Below, piece by piece: positions 27,149 through 35,712 of a stretch of 59,486 nucleotides of DNA (position 1 is the first letter of the stretch; each line of letters begins with the position of its first letter). The notes under the pieces are model-generated. The model made no database searches. It was given only the letters and a program-made list of their open reading frames with translations, and was not told the origin of the DNA. This DNA comes from an uncultured Lachnospiraceae bacterium. Its GTDB lineage: Bacteria; Bacillota; Clostridia; Lachnospirales; Lachnospiraceae. The position numbers and the translations under genes were made by a program. The stretch spans positions 1 to 59,486 of the forward strand of contig CANPUE010000015.1 of assembly GCA_947577185.1 (NCBI GenBank), in the 5' to 3' direction.

Positions 27149-27727
27149 CTATAATAATCCGGAGAAGCCGCAGAAGGCAATCGCCATAAGACCTGCCGTG
27201 ATCAGCACGATCGGCATCCCTTTGAAGGATTTCGGCACGTCATTATACTCCATTTTTTCCCGGATGCCTGCCAGGATGATAATGGAAATCGTAAAGCCAA
27301 CGGCTGTTGCAAAACCGTTTACAACACCTGCCAGAATCCCGTACTCTTTCTGGACATTTGTAAGCGCAACACCCAGTACGGCACAGTTCGTCGTGATCAG
27401 CGGCAGATACACGCCAAGAGATTCATAAAGCGATGGAATGAATTTCTTCAAAAACATCTCGACAAACTGTACCAGCGCCGCAATGACAAGAATGAACACA
27501 ATCGTCTGCAGATAAGTGATATCAAGCGGATACAGGACATACTTGTAAATCACGCCGGCCACCGCGGAGGCGAGCGTGATAACGAAAATAACCGCTACTC
27601 CCATGCCGCTTGCCGTATTGGTCTTTTTTGATACCCCAAGGAACGGACAAAGCCCAAGAAACTGGCTTAAAACAACATTGCTCACCAAAGAGGAACTGAT
27701 CAAAATAATCAATAACTCCTGAATCAT
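27149..27727 (-). CDS. rnfA: Rnf complex membrane subunit RnfA
   Basis: Integral membrane subunit of the Rnf complex with about six membrane segments over 192 residues. It forms with RnfE the inverted-topology pair that holds a membrane [2Fe-2S] cluster. Conserved FLGLCPFLGVSKK near residue 25 and LPLITTNCAVLGVAL near residue 107 carry the two cluster cysteines. The start overlaps the rnfE stop by 4 bases (ATGA), so it is translationally coupled. Confidence 0.97.
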   Translation of the reverse strand: MIQELLIILISSSLVSNVVLSQFLGLCPFLGVSKKTNTASGMGVAVIFVITLASAVAGVIYKYVLYPLDITYLQTIVFILVIAALVQFVEMFLKKFIPSLYESLGVYLPLITTNCAVLGVALTNVQKEYGILAGVVNGFATAVGFTISIIILAGIREKMEYNDVPKSFKGMPIVLITAGLMAIAFCGFSGLL

Positions 27728-28440
27728 TTCTCATCTCCCCCTTTCGCTTTTTCATCATAAAGCCGTCTGGTACAGCCGCTGTCTGCACAGTTCATACAAT
27801 CGCTGCTGCAGCCGGACTGGATCTTTGACATATCTTTTCCTTTCTTTTCCCCGGCAATCTTAATCTTGTTCTGGATCGCCGTCAGCGCCGCGAGGACAAA
27901 GAATGCCCCCGGTGCCATGATAAAAATACTGCAGGGAACATAGCTTTCGGGCATAACGTTCATTCCAAACAACGTGCCTGCACCGATCAGCTCCCGCACC
28001 GCACCGATGCAGGTGAGCGCGAAGGAAAAACCAAGTCCCATGCCGATTCCGTCAAACAAAGACGGGATCACAGGATTCTTGGACGCATAGCTCTCCGCAC
28101 GCCCCAGAATAATACAGTTTACAACGATCAGCGGGATATATAAGCCGAGCGCATCATACAGCGCCGGAATGAAGCCTTCCAAAAGCAGTTCCACGATCGT
28201 CACAAAAGAAGCAATGATGACAATAAAAGCGGGAATTCTGACTTTACCGGGTATCACATTGCGAAGCAGTGAGATAAAGGCATTGCTTAATGCCAGTACG
28301 ACCATTGTCGTCAGCCCCATGCCCAGACCATTCACCGCGGAGGTGGTAACCGCCAATGTCGGACACATTCCAAGCATCAGCACAAAAGTCGGGTTTTCCC
28401 TGATCAGACCATTTATAAGACGTTCCTTTACATTATTCAT
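27724..28440 (-). CDS. rnfE: Rnf complex membrane subunit RnfE
   Basis: Integral membrane partner of RnfA. Conserved LMLGMCPTLAVTTSA near residue 25 and LYIPLIVVNCIILGRAES near residue 108 hold the membrane iron-sulfur cysteines. Six membrane segments end at about residue 193. A C-terminal tail of about 45 residues contains a cysteine cluster (SGCSSDCMNCADSGC, about 210-224) that the RnfA fold does not need and that could bind a metal or cluster. The gene overlaps rnfG by 8 bases and rnfA by 4 bases. Confidence 0.95.
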   Translation of the reverse strand: MNNVKERLINGLIRENPTFVLMLGMCPTLAVTTSAVNGLGMGLTTMVVLALSNAFISLLRNVIPGKVRIPAFIVIIASFVTIVELLLEGFIPALYDALGLYIPLIVVNCIILGRAESYASKNPVIPSLFDGIGMGLGFSFALTCIGAVRELIGAGTLFGMNVMPESYVPCSIFIMAPGAFFVLAALTAIQNKIKIAGEKKGKDMSKIQSGCSSDCMNCADSGCTRRLYDEKAKGGDEK

Positions 28441-29068
28441 TTGATAAACTACCTCCCATCAATTCCGTCTGGAAATAGTGTAGTCCGGCATTTACGCCAT
28501 TTATTACCGCATCTGTCGTAATAGTTGCACCGGAAATGGCGTCAATCTGGTAATCAGCCGCCGCACCGGATTTGGTATATTCAAATTTTTCTACGCTCTT
28601 ATCTGTAAACTGCGGTTTGAGTACTTCTTCTGCACGCATGCCAAGTCCTGCAGTCTCTGCAATTTCCAGGATCGCGATTCCATTCACGGTTCCGTCCAGC
28701 CGGATTCCGACACTGAAACGAATATCGCCGCCATAGCCTCTTTTGGTTGTGACAGTGACCACATAACCCAATGCCTTGCCTGACGCATCCTGTGCCTCCA
28801 TGACCTCATCTACTGTCTCCTGTGCAAATCCGGCCTGCTCCCACGCTGATGCATCCGGCTGTACGGATTCATATTCTGCAAAGGATGCCGCATCCGCAAA
28901 TACTTCCTGGCAGGCTTCCTGCTTCGCTTTTTCCCGCTGTTTTTCAATCGGCGCTTTTGTGATCTGATAAACAAGCCCCAAAAGCAGCCCCGCAATCAGG
29001 GTAATGACAAGCAGAATCCCTGTATCTTTCATCATTCCTGCGATATCCGAACTTTTTTTATCACTCAT
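28433..29068 (-). CDS. rnfG: Rnf complex flavoprotein subunit RnfG
   Basis: Subunit carrying covalent FMN on the outer face of the membrane. One N-terminal membrane segment (about 13-32) is followed by the FMN-binding domain. The flavinylation motif SGATITT is near residue 180, where ApbE should attach FMN to the threonine. AETAGLGMRAEE in the middle is typical of the fold. The 211 residues are full length; it overlaps rnfD by 4 bases and rnfE by 8 bases. Confidence 0.95.
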   Translation of the reverse strand: MSDKKSSDIAGMMKDTGILLVITLIAGLLLGLVYQITKAPIEKQREKAKQEACQEVFADAASFAEYESVQPDASAWEQAGFAQETVDEVMEAQDASGKALGYVVTVTTKRGYGGDIRFSVGIRLDGTVNGIAILEIAETAGLGMRAEEVLKPQFTDKSVEKFEYTKSGAAADYQIDAISGATITTDAVINGVNAGLHYFQTELMGGSLSNE

Positions 29069-29997
29069 GCCTTTGCGCCTCCTTTCCCAAATGCCGTCGG
29101 AAGAGTCACTTTCTCAATTAACGGCACTAAGAGATTGCCGAGTATGATCGCATAAGACACACCTTCCGCGGAGGCACCGAAAATACGGAAGATACCGGTC
29201 AGAATGCCAAGCAGTATACCGTACACGTACTGGCCTTTGACGGTAATCGGTCTCGTCACATAATCTGTCGCCATAAAGAACGCGCCGAGCATCAGGCCGC
29301 CCCCTGCCAGATGCGCGGAAATATAGGCATAATCAAAACCGCGCCCGCCAAACAGACCAAGGAAGAGAATAAAACTTACTATGTAACTTCCGGGGATCTT
29401 TAAATCGATCACACCGACAAGGATCAGGAAGCATGCCCCGATCACAATCGCGATCATCGATGTCTCACCGATCGTGCCCGCCGTTTTTCCGATCACCATA
29501 CGAAAGATGTCTACCGCTTCCCCGCTCTTTAACTGTGCAAGCGGCGTCGCTCCCGTATAGGCATCACAGTCAAAATTGGTCATGATCGATGTAAATGAAA
29601 TCAGCAGAAAGCATCTCGCGCCAAGTGCCGGGTTCATAAAGTTCTGCCCCAGTCCCCCGAACAGCATCTTTACGACCAGGATCGCAAAAACACCGCCGAT
29701 CACACCGATCCACCACGGTGCGGAAACCGGCAGGTTCAATGCCAGAAGCAGTCCTGTCACGACCGCCGAATAGTCTCCTATCGTCGATTTTTTACCAAGA
29801 ATTTTTTCAAAAATATATTCTGTCAGGACAGTTGATAGAACTGTCACCAGAATCAAAATAAGCGCACCCGGCCCAAAATTATAGATCCCAAATCCCGCAG
29901 CCGGAAGCAGGGCGATCACAACTGCCAGCATAATGCTGCCCGTAGAAGACCTGGAACGGATATGGGGGTTGGATGACACCTTCATCAAATCACTCAT
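29065..29997 (-). CDS. rnfD: Rnf complex flavoprotein subunit RnfD
   Basis: Polytopic membrane subunit of Rnf with covalent FMN. About nine hydrophobic segments lie over 310 residues. FGGLGQNFMNPALGARCFLL is a hallmark of the family, and the flavinylation site is in DAYTGATPLAQ (about 150). FFMATDYVTRPITVKGQ near the C-terminal third is also typical. It starts 53 bases after rnfC and overlaps rnfG by 4 bases. Confidence 0.96.
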   Translation of the reverse strand: MSDLMKVSSNPHIRSRSSTGSIMLAVVIALLPAAGFGIYNFGPGALILILVTVLSTVLTEYIFEKILGKKSTIGDYSAVVTGLLLALNLPVSAPWWIGVIGGVFAILVVKMLFGGLGQNFMNPALGARCFLLISFTSIMTNFDCDAYTGATPLAQLKSGEAVDIFRMVIGKTAGTIGETSMIAIVIGACFLILVGVIDLKIPGSYIVSFILFLGLFGGRGFDYAYISAHLAGGGLMLGAFFMATDYVTRPITVKGQYVYGILLGILTGIFRIFGASAEGVSYAIILGNLLVPLIEKVTLPTAFGKGGAKA

Positions 29998-30050
29998 CTT
30001 TTTTTATGATACTCCTTTCTGTCATACAAAATCGGGGATCTTTGTGTCCC

Positions 30051-31370
30051 TTACTTTGTCTTTTTCTTTGCAAGCTGCATCTTGCGCATAGATTTGATCG
30101 TCTGTGTGAGCGGTCTCTTCGCCGGACAGATATAACTGCAACACCCACATTCACAGCACTCCATCCCGTCATGAGATAAAAACGCCTCTTCGTTGTAGTT
30201 TTCCGCATAATCAGCAAGCAGTCTGGGCACGATACGCGACGGGCAGGCTTCCACGCACCGTCCGCAGTTAATGCAGGCGCTCGGCTCCATCGCAGATACA
30301 TCATCATGTGTCAGACACAGCAGGGCCGATGCCGTTTTTGTCGTCGGCACATCCAGATCAAAAAGCGCCATTCCCATCATGGGGCCGCCTGAAATAATCT
30401 TTGCAGGCTCCTTCTGAAAGCCGCCCGCTTCTTCGATCAGTTCGTGATAATTGGTTCCGATCCTGACAATGAAATTACGCGGATCAGCGATTGCATCGCC
30501 TGTCACCGTGACGATACGGTGCATCAGCGGTTTCCCTTCGATCACCGCCTGATAGATCGCGACGATTGTATCAACATTATTGACGATACAGCCTACATCC
30601 GCAGGCAGCATGGATGAATTGACCTTTCTTCCCGTAGCAGCATAAATGAGCTGTCTCTCCGCACCCTGCGGATATTTGGTTTTGAGCGCCTTTACAGAGA
30701 TCTTTGGCTCATCTTTCGTGAGTTTCTTTAATAATTCCACACAGTCCGGTTTATTATCTTCCACTGCAAGAATCCCTCTCGCATTGTCAAACAGACTTAA
30801 CGAAATCTTCAGTCCCTCTATTAATTTCTCCGGAGTCTCCAATATACGCCTGTAGTCAGACGTCAGATACGGTTCACACTCCGCACAGTTTGCAATCACA
30901 TATTCAATTTTTTCCGGTTCTTTCGGCGATAATTTGATAAATGTAGGAAATCCTGCACCGCCCATCCCGACAATACCGGCCTCTTTGACCCTTTCAATGA
31001 TCTGTTCTTTGCTCAGTTCTTCGATCGATTTAACCGGCGCGTACTCCACCTCTTCATATCTTCCGTCATTGTCCACGACAATGCTCATCACCATATCGCC
31101 GCTCACGACACGGCGCGGCTCAATCGATTTTACCGTTCCGGAAACGGTAGCATAAATCGGCGCCGACACAAAACCTCCTGCCTCGGCTATCTTCTGACCT
31201 GTGAGCACGTGATCTCCCTTTTGTACGATCGCCTTTGCCGGCGCGCCAATGTGCTGGGATAGTGGATAGACCAGTTCCCCCTTAGGCAACACCTCTTTGA
31301 TCGGCTTATCTTTCGATAAGTCTTTCCCATCATAGGGATGAATCCCGCCCACAAATGTTAACTTTGCCAT
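30051..31370 (-). CDS. rnfC: Rnf complex NADH-side subunit RnfC
   Basis: Peripheral subunit that carries FMN, two [4Fe-4S] clusters and the NAD+ site. N-terminal FVGGIHPYDGKDLSKDKPI precedes a barrel-sandwich domain. The glycine-rich GIVGMGGAGFPTFIKL (about 150) and the NCAECEPYLTSD block bind FMN and NAD. Clusters are ligated by CINCGRCVEACP (about 372) and CCECGCCSYICP (about 411). At 439 residues it is the short clostridial form. First gene of rnfCDGEAB; its promoter should lie in the 315-base gap before yprB. Confidence 0.97.
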   Translation of the reverse strand: MAKLTFVGGIHPYDGKDLSKDKPIKEVLPKGELVYPLSQHIGAPAKAIVQKGDHVLTGQKIAEAGGFVSAPIYATVSGTVKSIEPRRVVSGDMVMSIVVDNDGRYEEVEYAPVKSIEELSKEQIIERVKEAGIVGMGGAGFPTFIKLSPKEPEKIEYVIANCAECEPYLTSDYRRILETPEKLIEGLKISLSLFDNARGILAVEDNKPDCVELLKKLTKDEPKISVKALKTKYPQGAERQLIYAATGRKVNSSMLPADVGCIVNNVDTIVAIYQAVIEGKPLMHRIVTVTGDAIADPRNFIVRIGTNYHELIEEAGGFQKEPAKIISGGPMMGMALFDLDVPTTKTASALLCLTHDDVSAMEPSACINCGRCVEACPSRIVPRLLADYAENYNEEAFLSHDGMECCECGCCSYICPAKRPLTQTIKSMRKMQLAKKKTK

Positions 31371-31427
31371 TTGCTGCCCCTCTTTCTTTTTGTTTGGTCT
31401 TATCAGACTTATAATAAATATACTATT

Positions 31428-31630
31428 TTTCGACGGAAAGATAAACCTCTTTTTTGTCGAAATTCACAAAATTTCTAAAATTTCTAATATAGATCCCTTT
31501 TCTTTCAACTATCTATTTATATTCTGCGAACCGGCCGGCAATCCCAATTTATCGGAGAAAAAAGAAGGTCCCGTGAGGCGGCAAAAAACAGTGTAAAAAA
31601 TCCGGCAAAGAAGAGATTTCGACGGAAAAG
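31428..31630. promoter_or_regulatory. intergenic region with three GTCGAAA motifs (possible Spo0A boxes)
   Basis: The 315-base gap (31371-31685) separates divergent rnfC and the exonuclease gene. Three copies of GTCGAAA are seen: TTTCGAC at 31428-31434 (minus-strand motif), TGTCGAAA at 31455-31462 (plus strand), and TTTCGAC at 31617-31623 (minus-strand motif). The first two form an inverted repeat. TGTCGAA is the core of Spo0A boxes. An extended -10 element TGTTATTAT (31653-31661) serves the exonuclease gene. No clear rnfC promoter was resolved; no RNA element recognised. Confidence 0.35.
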
Positions 31631-31685
31631 ACTACTGCAAATCAAAAAAATGTGTTATTATTTATGTAGCAGGAGGTGAATACAC

Positions 31686-32789
31686 ATGCGTGTTGAAGAG
31701 CTCTATCTGGATGATTTTGAAATAGCCTATCCCATACAGCGGTTTGCTCCGCTTGAAAAAATTCTTTTCATCGATATCGAGACTACCGGGTTTACAGCCA
31801 AAAAATCATCATTGTATCTTATCGGCGCCGCCTTTTATGTTTCCGGCAGCTGGTGTATTAAACAATGGTTTTCAGAAAATTATGAGGGAGAAAAAGAACT
31901 TTTGGAGGCTTTCTTTTCTTTCGCTGCCTCTTATACCCATCTGGTTCATTTTAACGGCAACAATTTTGATCTGCCTTATTTAGTGCAAAAATGCGGACAA
32001 TATGGTCTTTCTTACAACTTTGACTCCTTTGAGGGGATCGATCTGTACCGCCGGATCTCACCTTATAAAGCGTTCCTGAATTTACCTGACTGCAAACAGA
32101 AAACACTGGAATCATTTCTGGGACTAAAGCGCAGAGATATGTATCATGGCGGACAACTCATTAATATTTATCATGCCTATGTCAAACACCCATCTGACTT
32201 TAATTACCGACTCCTTCTTTTGCACAACAGCGACGACATGAAGGGAATGCTGCACTTAACTTCTCTGCTTGCTTATTATGATCTGTTTAACACCAGACTG
32301 AGTGCGAAAAAGGTACAGGCAAATTCCTATCAGGATATAGATGGAAAGGAACGTCAGGTCCTTTTGATGAAACTGGAACTTCCAGGTTCACTGCCACGCC
32401 CTCTGTCAGTCACATCAGGCAGATGCCGTTTCCATGGAGAAGGCCGGGAAGCGATGCTGACTGTTCCGATTTATAACGAAGAAATGAAGTATTTTTATTC
32501 CAATTACAAAGACTACTACTATCTTCCTGTGGAGGATGTCGCAATGCATAAATCGGTCGCTTCCTTCGTAGACAGGGAACACCGTGTGCAGGCGCTTGCT
32601 TCAACCTGTTATACCCGAAAACTGTCTTCGTATCTGCCGCAGTGGGACATCCTGGTGGAACCGTTCTTTAAAAGGGACTATAAGAGCAAAGAACTGTTTT
32701 TCGAGCTGACAGAAGAACGGAAAAAAGACCGTTCGCTTTTTTCCACCTATGCAAACTATATTTTGAACAAAATGTGCAGCGATCAATAA
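31686..32789 (+). CDS. YprB-type ribonuclease H-like 3'-5' exonuclease
   Basis: Predicted DEDD-family nuclease of the RNase_H_2 type; YprB of Bacillus is the closest named relative. The first acidic pair is in LFIDIETTGF (about 28-37), the second in HFNGNNFDLPYL (about 92-103), and another in HNSDDMKGML (about 176). The C-terminal 170 residues are outside the nuclease fold and not recognised. AGGAGGTG lies 8 bases before the ATG. It is a single gene, divergent from rnfC and convergent with cheR. Substrate (RNA or DNA) cannot be told from sequence. Confidence 0.85.
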   Translation: MRVEELYLDDFEIAYPIQRFAPLEKILFIDIETTGFTAKKSSLYLIGAAFYVSGSWCIKQWFSENYEGEKELLEAFFSFAASYTHLVHFNGNNFDLPYLVQKCGQYGLSYNFDSFEGIDLYRRISPYKAFLNLPDCKQKTLESFLGLKRRDMYHGGQLINIYHAYVKHPSDFNYRLLLLHNSDDMKGMLHLTSLLAYYDLFNTRLSAKKVQANSYQDIDGKERQVLLMKLELPGSLPRPLSVTSGRCRFHGEGREAMLTVPIYNEEMKYFYSNYKDYYYLPVEDVAMHKSVASFVDREHRVQALASTCYTRKLSSYLPQWDILVEPFFKRDYKSKELFFELTEERKKDRSLFSTYANYILNKMCSDQ

Positions 32790-32852
32790 AAAACGACAGT
32801 GCACAAATTATATTTTACCAAAATAAGAACTCCGCAGACCCCATCTTAGACG

Positions 32853-32890
32853 AAAAGAACTGGCTGTTTTCCCGGCCAGTTCTTTGTTTT
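32853..32890. terminator. bidirectional intrinsic terminator (exonuclease gene / cheR)
   Basis: AAAGAACTGGC (32854-32864) pairs with GCCAGTTCTTT (32875-32885), a perfect 11-base-pair stem with a 10-base loop and T-rich flanks on both strands. It lies between the convergent stops at 32789 and 32908. Confidence 0.88.
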
Positions 32891-32907
32891 CAGAATATAT
32901 AATTTCA

Positions 32908-33684
32908 TTACGGTTTCTCATAATAGAAAGAATTTTTTCTCTCGAAACCGATTTCTCTGTGATTGATGATCTGCTCCGTACTTCCAATGAAAAGGAAACC
33001 ACCTGATTTCAGGCTCTTCTGGAATTTAATAAATACCTCTTCCTTCGCTTCCTCCGTAAAATAGATCAGAACGTTACGGCAGACAATCAGATGACAGTCC
33101 GTCGGATAAGTATCTTTTAAAAGATTATGCTCCTTAAACTCAACCCTTGACTTGATCTCATTGGAAATCTGGTAAGAAGGGCCGATTTTGGTAAAATATT
33201 TCTTTTTCAGATCATCCGGTACACTGGCAATACTCTTCTCCACATACAGGCCTGTTTTTGCCTTGGCAATAACCTGCTTATCCAGATCTGTTGCATAAAT
33301 TTTAATCTGGTTCAGCGGCAGATGTTTCGACAGCGCCATGACCAGAGAATAGGGCTCATCACCCGTAGAACAGGCAGCGCTCCATATTTTCAGATTCTTT
33401 CCGAATTTACGGATCAGTTCGGGAATGATCTCCCTGTCCATGATCTGCCATTGATCCGGATTGCGGTAAAACTCCGAAACATTGATCGTCAGATAATTGA
33501 CAAATTCTTCAAAGAGCCTGGAATCATTTTTCAGCGCTGCGACATATTTGTCATACCCAACAATTTTGTTTTTCGCAATCAAGGTATCGATACGACGCTT
33601 CATCTGCTTTTCCTTATAAGCATTCAAATCGATTTTTGTCAGATCCATCACTGCTTTTTTGAAATACTCATAATCATATGCCAT
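32908..33684 (-). CDS. cheR: CheR-type protein glutamate methyltransferase
   Basis: SAM-dependent methyltransferase that methylates glutamates on chemoreceptors. N-terminal CheR helical domain (about 1-60) and Rossmann-type domain with IWSAACSTGDEPYSLVMAL (SAM-binding, about 92-110), plus CRNVLIYF (about 203-210) and SGGFLFIGSTEQI near the end. The 258 residues are typical. No other chemotaxis gene is nearby; it follows rpsA by 35 bases in a housekeeping cluster, so it may act on a non-motility target or with remote receptors. Confidence 0.92.
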   Translation of the reverse strand: MAYDYEYFKKAVMDLTKIDLNAYKEKQMKRRIDTLIAKNKIVGYDKYVAALKNDSRLFEEFVNYLTINVSEFYRNPDQWQIMDREIIPELIRKFGKNLKIWSAACSTGDEPYSLVMALSKHLPLNQIKIYATDLDKQVIAKAKTGLYVEKSIASVPDDLKKKYFTKIGPSYQISNEIKSRVEFKEHNLLKDTYPTDCHLIVCRNVLIYFTEEAKEEVFIKFQKSLKSGGFLFIGSTEQIINHREIGFERKNSFYYEKP

Positions 33685-33719
33685 ATACGTTTCCCACTCT
33701 CACTTCAAAATTATATTCT

Positions 33720-34862
33720 TTACGCCTCTCCGTCTTCTTCACTCGCGATAACCGATTCGATATCTACAGAAACGACATCTGCATCTTCGTCTGCAGTTTT
33801 GGCAGCTTCCTGAACCATCATAGCCTTAATGCTCAGGCTGATCTTCTTAGCCTCCTCATTAAAGTCTACTACTTTTGCAGTCACTTCTTCGCCTGTCTTC
33901 AACACATCTGACGGTTTGTCAATGTGTTCCCTGGAAATCTGGGATACGTGAAGCAGTGCATCGATGCCGGTTTCGAGCTCAATAAATGCACCAAAATCAG
34001 TCATGCGTGCAACTTTTCCTGTTACTTCACTGCCAATCGCATATTTCTTTGCTGCGTCCTTCCACGGATTCGCATCCTCAAATTTCAGGCTGAGCGCAAT
34101 CTTCGTACCGGAAATCTCTTTGATCAGTACTTTTAACTTATCGCCTACTTTAAATGCTTTTCTGGGATTCTCTACTCTGCCCCATGACATTTCGGAAATA
34201 TGAAGCAGTCCGTCTGCTCCGCCCAGATCGATAAATGCACCAAAATCTGTTACGTTCTTGACAACACCCTCTACCGTGTCGCCCTCTTTAATGCTTTCAA
34301 ACAGTTTTTTCTGCAGTTCCGCTTTTTCCGCCAGAAGAAGCTGTTTGCGGTCACCGATATAACGTCTTCTCTTAGGATTGTATTCGCTGATCACAAACTG
34401 GATATCCTGTCCCGCATATTTGGTCAGGTCCTTCTCATAGCTGTCGGACACAAGGCTTGCCGGAATGAAAATCTTGACTTCCTCCACAACAACGCTGAGG
34501 CCTCCATCAAGTACCTGTGCTACTTTGGCAGTCAGCACTTCTTTATTATTGTATGCCTCTTCGATCCTCTTATTACCTCTGTCAGCAGCCAGGCGCTTAT
34601 AGGTAAGGAGAACCTGTCCTTCCCCGTCGTTTACTTTCAGTACTTTTACTTCCATGGTATCGCCGGGTTTCACGATGGTTGTCAGGTCAACATTGGGCTC
34701 ATTTGTATATTCGTTTCTTGTAAGGATACCATCAGATTTATATCCAATATTGAGGACAATCTCTTCTGGTTTCACATCGATGACTGTGCCTTCAACAACC
34801 TCTCCTGTGTGTATTGTCTTTAAAGACTCTTCTAACATTTGTTCAAAAGTTAATTCTGACAT
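33720..34862 (-). CDS. rpsA: S1 RNA-binding domain protein (ribosomal protein S1 type)
   Basis: Four S1 domains over 380 residues, at about 20-90, 105-175, 190-260 and 277-345. The third and fourth contain the classic VTDFGAFIDLGGADGLLHISE and MTDFGAFIELETGIDALLHV cores. It should bind mRNA at or near the ribosome. ATG at 34862 lies inside the 3' end of ispH, with GAGGAGG 9 bases upstream, so it is expressed as a separate protein from a 20-base overlap. In many Clostridia IspH and S1 are one fused protein; here they are two. Confidence 0.92.
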   Translation of the reverse strand: MSELTFEQMLEESLKTIHTGEVVEGTVIDVKPEEIVLNIGYKSDGILTRNEYTNEPNVDLTTIVKPGDTMEVKVLKVNDGEGQVLLTYKRLAADRGNKRIEEAYNNKEVLTAKVAQVLDGGLSVVVEEVKIFIPASLVSDSYEKDLTKYAGQDIQFVISEYNPKRRRYIGDRKQLLLAEKAELQKKLFESIKEGDTVEGVVKNVTDFGAFIDLGGADGLLHISEMSWGRVENPRKAFKVGDKLKVLIKEISGTKIALSLKFEDANPWKDAAKKYAIGSEVTGKVARMTDFGAFIELETGIDALLHVSQISREHIDKPSDVLKTGEEVTAKVVDFNEEAKKISLSIKAMMVQEAAKTADEDADVVSVDIESVIASEEDGEA

Positions 34863-35691
34863 AATTTTGAACCTCCTCGATAATATTATTTGGGGTAGAG
34901 GCCCCTGCTGTAATACCTACCAGCCGGACAGATTCAGGCAACTTTAACTTCAAGTCATCCAATGTCTGTATAAAATACGTGTTCGCACACTCCTGCATAC
35001 AGATTTCATATAATTTCCGTGTATTAGAACTATGATTACCGCCTATTACTATCATCATATCAACCTGAGCCGCTATTTTTCTAGCTTCGGTCTGCCGTAC
35101 TTCCGTAGCGTTACATATAGTATTCACAACAATAACATTGTAACCTTTTTGCTGAAAAATTTCAACTATATCTTGAAATTTATTGTAGTTATATGTCGTC
35201 TGAGCCACAATGCAGAGTTCTTTCTCCCCTTCATAGCTGAATTTCTGCGCTTCTTCCAGGGATTCTATCACGATTGCGGGCGTTTCACACCACCCCATAA
35301 TGCCCTCAACTTCGGGGTGTCCGGCGTTACCGACCACAACGATCTGTCTGCCTGCCGCACTCTCCTTCTTTACCGTATCGTGAATCCGCTTCACAAAAGG
35401 ACAGGTGGCATCAATAAATTTCAGTCCCTGTGCCTCGATCTGTTCGTAGATGCTCTTTGCAACGCCGTGTGCGCGGATAATGACAGTCCCCTCTCTAATC
35501 TGCTCCAGTTCTTCTCTTGATTCTATCACACGGACTCCCTTTTTTTCCAGATCTTCCACGACCGCTTCATTGTGCGTGATGGCGCCGTATGTATAGATAG
35601 GTTCTCCATGTCCCGCCTGTTCATATACGGCATCCACCGCTCTTTTGACTCCGAAACAAAAACCGATGTTTTCTGCTACGATTACTTTCAT
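34843..35691 (-). CDS. ispH: 4-hydroxy-3-methylbut-2-enyl diphosphate reductase
   Basis: Last enzyme of the MEP isoprenoid pathway, producing IPP and DMAPP with a [4Fe-4S] cluster. Three cluster cysteines are in ENIGFCFGVKRAVD (about 12), DATCPFVKRIH (about 96) and NTICNATEVRQ (about 191). GGNHSSNTRKLYEIC and ITAGASTPNNIIEEV are also present. The 282 residues are full length. The final codons contain the ribosome site of rpsA and the reading frames differ, so the gene is not fused to S1. Preceded by cmk at 21 bases. Confidence 0.96.
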   Translation of the reverse strand: MKVIVAENIGFCFGVKRAVDAVYEQAGHGEPIYTYGAITHNEAVVEDLEKKGVRVIESREELEQIREGTVIIRAHGVAKSIYEQIEAQGLKFIDATCPFVKRIHDTVKKESAAGRQIVVVGNAGHPEVEGIMGWCETPAIVIESLEEAQKFSYEGEKELCIVAQTTYNYNKFQDIVEIFQQKGYNVIVVNTICNATEVRQTEARKIAAQVDMMIVIGGNHSSNTRKLYEICMQECANTYFIQTLDDLKLKLPESVRLVGITAGASTPNNIIEEVQNYVRINF

Positions 35692-35712
35692 AATTATCCT
35701 GTTTTTCTCCTT

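Noticed and set aside
26541..27428. 295-codon plus-strand frame
   Set aside because: Antisense to rnfB and rnfA; no family pattern.
34843..34862. Programmed frameshift joining ispH to rpsA
   Set aside because: No slippery sequence seen, and rpsA has a strong ribosome site at the right distance.
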